From an uncultured Lautropia sp. (lineage in GTDB: Bacteria; Pseudomonadota; Gammaproteobacteria; Burkholderiales; Burkholderiaceae_E), in assembly GCA_938046755.1 (NCBI GenBank), contig CALIXC010000193.1, positions 1 to 10,869 of the forward strand: 10,869 bases of DNA. Direction: 5' to 3'. The stretch's first letter is position 1, and each line of letters starts with the position of its first letter. The position numbers were made by a program, and so were the translations under genes. The notes under the pieces were generated by a model. That model did not search any database. It saw only the letters and a program-made list of their open reading frames with translations, and was not told the DNA's origin. Positions 6,348 to 10,869 of this stretch are shown one piece after another.

Positions 6348-7241
6348 ATGAAAAACCTTCAAGCTTCCGAAGGACGGCCTCTCTTCTACGATGCCATGAA
6401 GCCACTGTCCTTCGACGTGGTCTCGGTCCAGTCTCAGGTGATCTACGGGCGGGTGGGCAACAACGTGGCCACCCCCGTGCTGCTGCGCGCCGGCCTGGAA
6501 GTGGCCATCGTGCCCACCGTGGTATTCAGCAACACGCCCCACTATCCCACCATCCACGGCGGCTGCATTCCCGACGACTGGTTTGCCGGCTACCTGTCCG
6601 ACCTGAAGGCCCGCCGCGCACTGTCTCAGCTGCGTGCCGTGCTGGTGGGCTATCTGGGCGGTCCCAGCCAGACCGTCATGCTGGCTGAATGGCTACAGTC
6701 ATTGCGCGAACAATACCCCGGCCTGCTGGTCATCGTGGATCCGGTCATCGGTGACGAGGACAGCGGCATCTACGTGGCCAAGGGCATGGTGGACGGCCAC
6801 CTCCAACACCTGATCCCGCAGGCCACAGGGCTCACCCCCAACGGCTTCGAGCTGCGCTATCTGACCAACATGCCGGTGGATACCACCGACCAGGTGATCG
6901 CTGCGGCCCGCACGCTCATCCGCGGGAACACCCGCTGGATTACTGCCACCAGCGCCGCACCGCAGGACTGCCCCGAGGATGAGATCCAGCTGATCGTCAT
7001 CACAGCCGACAGCGCCGAGCGCATCCGCCACCCTCGCGTCGTCGACAGCATGGTGGTCAGGGGCACGGGCGATCTGTTCAGCGCCACGATGACGGCCTGC
7101 CTGCTGGCCGGCAAGTCGCTGAACGAAGCCGCCCGTTTCTCGGCCGACGTGGTGGCACAGGCCCTGAAGTACACCCATGAGGCCGAAAGCGCCGAACTGC
7201 TGCTGCCCCGGGAATGGGGTGTACCCAGCTTCCAGAAATAG
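6348..7241 (+). CDS. pdxK: Pyridoxine/pyridoxal/pyridoxamine kinase (PdxK type)
   Basis: This cytoplasmic ribokinase-fold enzyme uses ATP to phosphorylate pyridoxal, pyridoxine and pyridoxamine in the vitamin B6 salvage pathway. The 297-residue product aligns along its length with E. coli PdxK as I recall it (283 residues). Matching motifs are VSVQSQVIYGRVGN (25-38), SNTPHY (61-66), GGCIPDDWF (71-79), VGYLG (100-104), DPVIGDEDSGIYV (131-143), LTPNGFEL (162-169) and the anion-hole/catalytic RGTGDLF (238-244, catalytic Asp at 242). These favour PdxK over its paralogue PdxY. The start at 6348 is supported by GAGGA (6334-6338). The next internal Met (residue 17) lacks a ribosome site and sits close to the first conserved strand. 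The gene is 58 bp downstream of the MFS gene with no clear promoter or terminator between them, so co-transcription is likely. It converges on dnaE2 with only nine bases between the stop codons. Confidence 0.93.
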   Translation: MKNLQASEGRPLFYDAMKPLSFDVVSVQSQVIYGRVGNNVATPVLLRAGLEVAIVPTVVFSNTPHYPTIHGGCIPDDWFAGYLSDLKARRALSQLRAVLVGYLGGPSQTVMLAEWLQSLREQYPGLLVIVDPVIGDEDSGIYVAKGMVDGHLQHLIPQATGLTPNGFELRYLTNMPVDTTDQVIAAARTLIRGNTRWITATSAAPQDCPEDEIQLIVITADSAERIRHPRVVDSMVVRGTGDLFSATMTACLLAGKSLNEAARFSADVVAQALKYTHEAESAELLLPREWGVPSFQK

Positions 7242-7250
7242 GTCGATGGG

Positions 7251-10200
7251 TCAGCGGTAGTCCCGTGAGGCACCGGTAGCCAGCTGCCCCAGCAGGGGGC
7301 TCAGGTCGTGCAGTCGGCGTGCAATCAGATGACGCGCGCCATCGACCACCTCCCAGCGCCCATCGACGGCCAGCAGCCGGCTGCCCACCAGCACCCGGCG
7401 GCTGCGTACCGCCAGGTGCTGCCAGACCACCACGTTCACCGTTCCGCATTCGTCCTCCAGGGTCACGAAGGTGACGCCACTGGCCGTGGGTGGCTGCTGC
7501 CGCATGATCACCAGCCCGGCTGTCCGCACGTCACGCCCATGGGGAAGATCCTGCAGGGCACGGCTTTCCAGGCAGCGTCTTTCCTGAAGCTGCGGCCGCA
7601 GCAGCGCCAGTGGGTGCGTCGTCAGGCTGAAACCCTGCGAACGGTAGTCGGCCAGCAGCTCCTGCGCCACCGACGGGGCGGGCAGGGCGACCGGCTGCTC
7701 ATGCGGTGACTGCGCAAACAGCGGCGTGGGTTCTTCCACGCCAGCCACCGCCCAGTGCGCTGCGTGACGGTGGGCCGTCAGGGCCCGCAGCGCACCGGCC
7801 TCGGCCAGCAAGCTGGCCTCGCGCGCATCCAGCCCGGCCCGGTGGCAGAGATCGGCCACATCCCGAAAGGCATGCCAGGGCGGCTCGGTTCCACCACGCG
7901 TCAGCCGAGTCGCCACGATGCGCCGTGCGGCTGCCTCACTCAGCCCATGCACCTGCCGGAACCCCAGCCGCAGGGCCGGCTGGGCACCACCCGGTTCGCC
8001 ACCTTCCAGCGTGTTGTCCCAGTGACTGTGGCACACATCCACTGGCCGCACGGTCACGCCGTGGCGACGGGCATCCTGCAGCAGGCTGCTGGCCGAATAG
8101 AAGCCCATCGGCTGGGAATTGAGTAGCGCGCAGATGAAAGCGGCGGGCTCGTGGCGCTTGAGCCAGCAGCTCACGTAGGTGATCAGCGCGAACGCACAGG
8201 CATGGCTTTCCGGAAAACCATAGTTGGCAAATCCCTTCAGCTGCTCGAAGATCCGCTCGGCAAACGCCAGGCTGTAGCCGCGTTCCTGCATGCCGCCCAC
8301 CAGGCGCTGGCGGTGGATCTCCAGGTCGCCATGACGACGCCAGGCAGCCATCGAACGCCGCAGATGATCGGCTTCGCCCGGGGTGTAGCCGGCGGCGACG
8401 ATGGCCAGCTTCATGGCCTGCTCCTGAAAGAGGGGCACACCTAGCGTGCGCTCGAAGACCTCGCGCAGCGCCTCGGACGGATAGGTGACCGGCTCCAGCC
8501 CCTGACGACGGCGCAGGTACGGATGCACCATGTCGCCCTGGATGGGGCCAGGCCGTACGATAGCCACCTGAATGACCAGATCGTAGAAGCAGCGGGGCCG
8601 CAGCCGCGGCAGCATCGACATCTGGGCGCGGGATTCGATCTGAAAGACGCCCACGGTATCGGCCGCCCCGATCATGTCGTAGGTGGCGGCATCATCGGGC
8701 GGAATGGTGGCGGGTGTCAGGTGGCGGCCGCGGTGCCGCGCCAGCAGCGCCAGCGCCTTGCGCACGCAGGTCAGCATGCCCAGCGCCAGGCAATCCACCT
8801 TCAGCATGCCCAGCACGTCCAGGTCATCCTTGTTCCACTGGATGATGGTTCGCGCCGGCATGGCCGCATTCTCGATAGGCACCAGACGGGACAGCGGGCC
8901 GTCGGAGATCACAAACCCGCCCACGTGCTGCGACAGGTGGCGGGGATGATCGCGCAGCGCCTCCACCAGATGAAGCAGCCGCTGCATCAGCGGCGTGGCC
9001 GGATCGAACCCGGCCTCCGCCAGCCGGTCGGTCACGTCATCGCCATAGCCACCGCGCCCGAAACAGGCGCCGATGGCCGTGACCTGATCGGGCGGGAAAC
9101 CCAGCGCCCGGGCCACGTCACGCGCCGCACTTCGCCTCCGGTAGCAGATGACGTTGGCCGTGAGCGCCGCCCGCGCCCGACCATACTTGCCGTAGATGTA
9201 CTGAAAGACCTCCTCGCGCCGTTCGTGCTCGAAATCCACGTCGATGTCGGGTGGCTCGTTGCGCTCGCGGCTGATGAAGCGCTCGACCAGCACCTGCATC
9301 CGGGAGGGGTCCACCTCGACGATACCCAGAACAAAGCAGACGGCCGAATTTGCAGCCGAACCACGCCCCTGGCAGAGGATGCCCCGGCTACGCGCAAAGC
9401 GCACGATGTCATGAACCGTGAGAAAGTAGGGCTCATAACCCAGGTCGGCAATCAGCGCCAACTCATGCTCGACCAGCCCGACGACCCGTTCGGGCGCCCC
9501 CTGCGGCCAGCGCCAGCGCAGCCCTGCCTCGGCCAGGTGGCGCAACCATGAGGTGGGGGTGTACCCCTCCGGCACCAGCTCCTGCGGATAGCGGTACTGC
9601 AGGCTGTCCAGCCTGAAGGTGCATCGCCTCGCAATCTCCAGCGTCTCGGCCAGCAGCGCCGGCGGATAGATCCCGGCCAGCGCCTCGCGGCGGCGCAGAT
9701 GGCGCTCGCCATTGCGAAAGAGCCAACCGCCGGCCTCGGTCAGCGGCAGCCGATGGCGCAGTGCCGTCAGCGTGTCCTGCAACGCCCGGCGTCGCTTCAG
9801 GTCCATGTGCACGTCGCCGCAGGCCACCGGCGTCAGCCCCGTCCTCTGCGCCAGCGCCAGCAGATGCCTCAGCACAGCGGCATCGTCGCGGTCACGATGC
9901 AGCTCCACCGCCAGCCAGGCGTGGGTGAAGGTGCGCTGCACCCAGGCGGCCCGCTCCAGGGCAAGCCGGTCTCCCCCCGGTTCGGGGACGGCCGGGGCCT
10001 CGTCGTCCATCCCGTCTGCCCGCAGCTCATCCGGATGCGGCGAAGGCAACCACAGGCAGAGCAGCCCGGAAAGATCCAGTCCGGGGCGGGTGAAGTCCTC
10101 GCGCGTGAGCCGGTAGCAGCCCTTGCCGGCAGCCCGTCGCCCGGTGGTGATCAGGCTGCACAGCGCCTCGTAACCGGCCTGATCCTGCACCAGCAGCACG

Positions 10201-10559
10201 AAGCGGGTTCCGTCGACCAGCCGGAATTCGCTACCGACGATGAGGGGCACCCCCATGTTCCGGCTGGCCTCGAAGGCGCGCACGATACCGGCCAGTGAGC
10301 ACTCGTCGGTGATGGCCAGCGCCTGGTAGCCGCAGGCCCGGGCGCGCTCGAAGAGCTGCGCCGCGCTGGACGCCCCCCGCAGGAAGGTGAAGTCCGACAG
10401 GCAGTGCAGCTCGGCATAGGCTGGCGGCGGTGTGGCCATGCCGGTATCGGCATCCTGCCCGGCCAATTGGGCGCCGGGACAGGGGCATTCCCGCACTGCT
10501 GGCTGGTCCTGGCGGATTCGTGCCTTGGCCGCTGCCGGGGGTTCATGGTTGCCTGTCAT
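7251..10559 (-). CDS. dnaE2: Error-prone DNA polymerase III alpha subunit DnaE2/ImuC
   Basis: This is a C-family translesion DNA polymerase that works with ImuB (and ImuA) in damage-induced mutagenesis. It starts at ATG 10559, whose ATGA overlaps the imuB stop, giving about 1,102 residues. An N-terminal PHP domain begins at about residue 48 with AELHCLSDFTFLRGAS. That metal site is degenerate (H-C in place of H-x-H), as is usual in DnaE2. GRGSAANSAVCFVLGI precedes the palm motif PPDIDVDFEHERREEV, with catalytic Asp 440 and Asp 442. The third Asp is 589 in GMLKVDCLALG. Next come the fingers region (VRPGPIQGDMVHPY, FPESHACAFALITY), a helix-hairpin-helix region and a C-terminal OB fold (TAGLVIMRQQPPTASGVTFVTLEDE). 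All active-site residues are present, so it should be active. The first 40 or so residues form a Pro/Ala/Gln-rich extension; a second ATG at 10439 gives the more usual length of 1,062. Expression is probably LexA-controlled from a promoter outside the window. Confidence 0.95.
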   Translation of the reverse strand: MTGNHEPPAAAKARIRQDQPAVRECPCPGAQLAGQDADTGMATPPPAYAELHCLSDFTFLRGASSAAQLFERARACGYQALAITDECSLAGIVRAFEASRNMGVPLIVGSEFRLVDGTRFVLLVQDQAGYEALCSLITTGRRAAGKGCYRLTREDFTRPGLDLSGLLCLWLPSPHPDELRADGMDDEAPAVPEPGGDRLALERAAWVQRTFTHAWLAVELHRDRDDAAVLRHLLALAQRTGLTPVACGDVHMDLKRRRALQDTLTALRHRLPLTEAGGWLFRNGERHLRRREALAGIYPPALLAETLEIARRCTFRLDSLQYRYPQELVPEGYTPTSWLRHLAEAGLRWRWPQGAPERVVGLVEHELALIADLGYEPYFLTVHDIVRFARSRGILCQGRGSAANSAVCFVLGIVEVDPSRMQVLVERFISRERNEPPDIDVDFEHERREEVFQYIYGKYGRARAALTANVICYRRRSAARDVARALGFPPDQVTAIGACFGRGGYGDDVTDRLAEAGFDPATPLMQRLLHLVEALRDHPRHLSQHVGGFVISDGPLSRLVPIENAAMPARTIIQWNKDDLDVLGMLKVDCLALGMLTCVRKALALLARHRGRHLTPATIPPDDAATYDMIGAADTVGVFQIESRAQMSMLPRLRPRCFYDLVIQVAIVRPGPIQGDMVHPYLRRRQGLEPVTYPSEALREVFERTLGVPLFQEQAMKLAIVAAGYTPGEADHLRRSMAAWRRHGDLEIHRQRLVGGMQERGYSLAFAERIFEQLKGFANYGFPESHACAFALITYVSCWLKRHEPAAFICALLNSQPMGFYSASSLLQDARRHGVTVRPVDVCHSHWDNTLEGGEPGGAQPALRLGFRQVHGLSEAAARRIVATRLTRGGTEPPWHAFRDVADLCHRAGLDAREASLLAEAGALRALTAHRHAAHWAVAGVEEPTPLFAQSPHEQPVALPAPSVAQELLADYRSQGFSLTTHPLALLRPQLQERRCLESRALQDLPHGRDVRTAGLVIMRQQPPTASGVTFVTLEDECGTVNVVVWQHLAVRSRRVLVGSRLLAVDGRWEVVDGARHLIARRLHDLSPLLGQLATGASRDYR

Positions 10560-10869
10560 GCGAACCACCCGTGCAGCATCCAGGGCCCGTGCTGGCCCAC
10601 GGCCGAGAATGCCCAGGCCAGCTGACCATTGGCCAGCCGCAGCACGTAATAGTCGCGTTTCAGGTCGCCACCGTCCCACCAGCCGGACTCCAGGCGCTCC
10701 GGTCCGCCAACAACCTCGGCCACCGGCTGGGTGAGCGGACGCGGCTCGGGCAGCATCCAGCCCGGTCGAGCCGGCCAGCCCGGCAGACGCTCTGGTGCGC
10801 GCCGGCCCACATCGCGGCCGCTCCCGTCCATGGAGGCCCCCACGAGCACGTCGTTGTCGGCAAGGAAGG
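10556..10869 (-). CDS. imuB: ImuB (inactive Y-family polymerase-like mutasome protein), C-terminal 103 residues
   Basis: The frame is open from the right window edge and ends in TGA at 10558-10556. The C-terminal sequence includes PGWMLPEPRPL, GGPERLESGWWDGGD, KRDYYVLRLANGQLAW and a terminal LHGWFA. These are the hallmark C-terminal motifs of ImuB-type (DinP/UmuC-like) proteins that bind the beta clamp and recruit DnaE2 to damaged DNA. The catalytic-like domain and clamp motif lie upstream, outside the window. The stop overlaps the dnaE2 start by ATGA, implying translational coupling. Upstream imuA is expected but not seen. Confidence 0.92.
   Translation of the reverse strand, partial: FLADNDVLVGASMDGSGRDVGRRAPERLPGWPARPGWMLPEPRPLTQPVAEVVGGPERLESGWWDGGDLKRDYYVLRLANGQLAWAFSAVGQHGPWMLHGWFA

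Noticed and set aside
8523..9551. A 342-codon plus-strand open frame inside dnaE2
   Set aside because: It is a GC-bias shadow of the strongly supported DnaE2 frame; it has His/Gln/Arg/Pro-rich composition with no domain.

Overview
The window looks like two unrelated pieces of bacterial DNA joined near position 1,240. The left piece (1 to about 1,240) is of moderate GC and reads like a Gram-positive-lineage or Negativicutes (Selenomonas-like) chromosome. It has a Firmicutes-style extended -10 promoter, a strong GGGAGGA ribosome binding site and a TTG start, and it carries the 3' part of a family 41 (OGT/SPINDLY-type) glycosyltransferase. The right piece (about 1,240 to 10,869) is GC-rich with high GC3 and carries an imuB-dnaE2 mutasome pair, a PdxK-type kinase and a TonB-dependent receptor. 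This fits a betaproteobacterium, probably Burkholderiales; a Lautropia-like oral species is a guess from gene content and style, not a demonstrated match. Both genes that meet at the seam are cut off there and no mobile element is visible, so a chimeric (metagenomic) assembly is the simplest explanation.

Layout. 1-1067 (+): GT41 glycosyltransferase, 5'-truncated by the window edge. 1069-1124: imperfect stem-loop. 1158-1200: promoter, ribosome binding site and TTG start of a second left-hand gene that is lost at the seam. 1281 down to the seam (-): start of an unidentified right-hand gene, also lost. 1405-1435: strong GC hairpin after the receptor gene. 1457-3634 (-): TonB-dependent outer-membrane receptor. 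3635-4411: 777-bp divergent intergenic region, AT-rich in part, with three copies of AATTGACA. 4412-6289 (+): 12-TM MFS transporter carrying a disordered Pro/Thr/Ser/Ala-rich insert of about 230 residues between TM10 and TM11, with hexapeptide tandem repeats. 6348-7241 (+): pdxK, 58 bp behind the transporter. 7251-10559 (-): dnaE2 (imuC), convergent with pdxK. 10556-10869 (-): 3' end of imuB, overlapping dnaE2 by ATGA.

How the genes relate. ImuB and DnaE2 form the damage-inducible mutagenic translesion polymerase module; imuA and any LexA box would lie beyond the right edge. The MFS protein and PdxK are probably co-transcribed, which suggests, but does not prove, that the transporter handles a B6 vitamer or related compound that PdxK traps by phosphorylation. 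The TonB receptor is transcribed divergently from the transporter and shares its upstream region. The most unusual items are the seam at about 1,240 and the large repeat-bearing insert in the MFS transporter. I found no RNA genes, CRISPR arrays, IS elements or phage genes.
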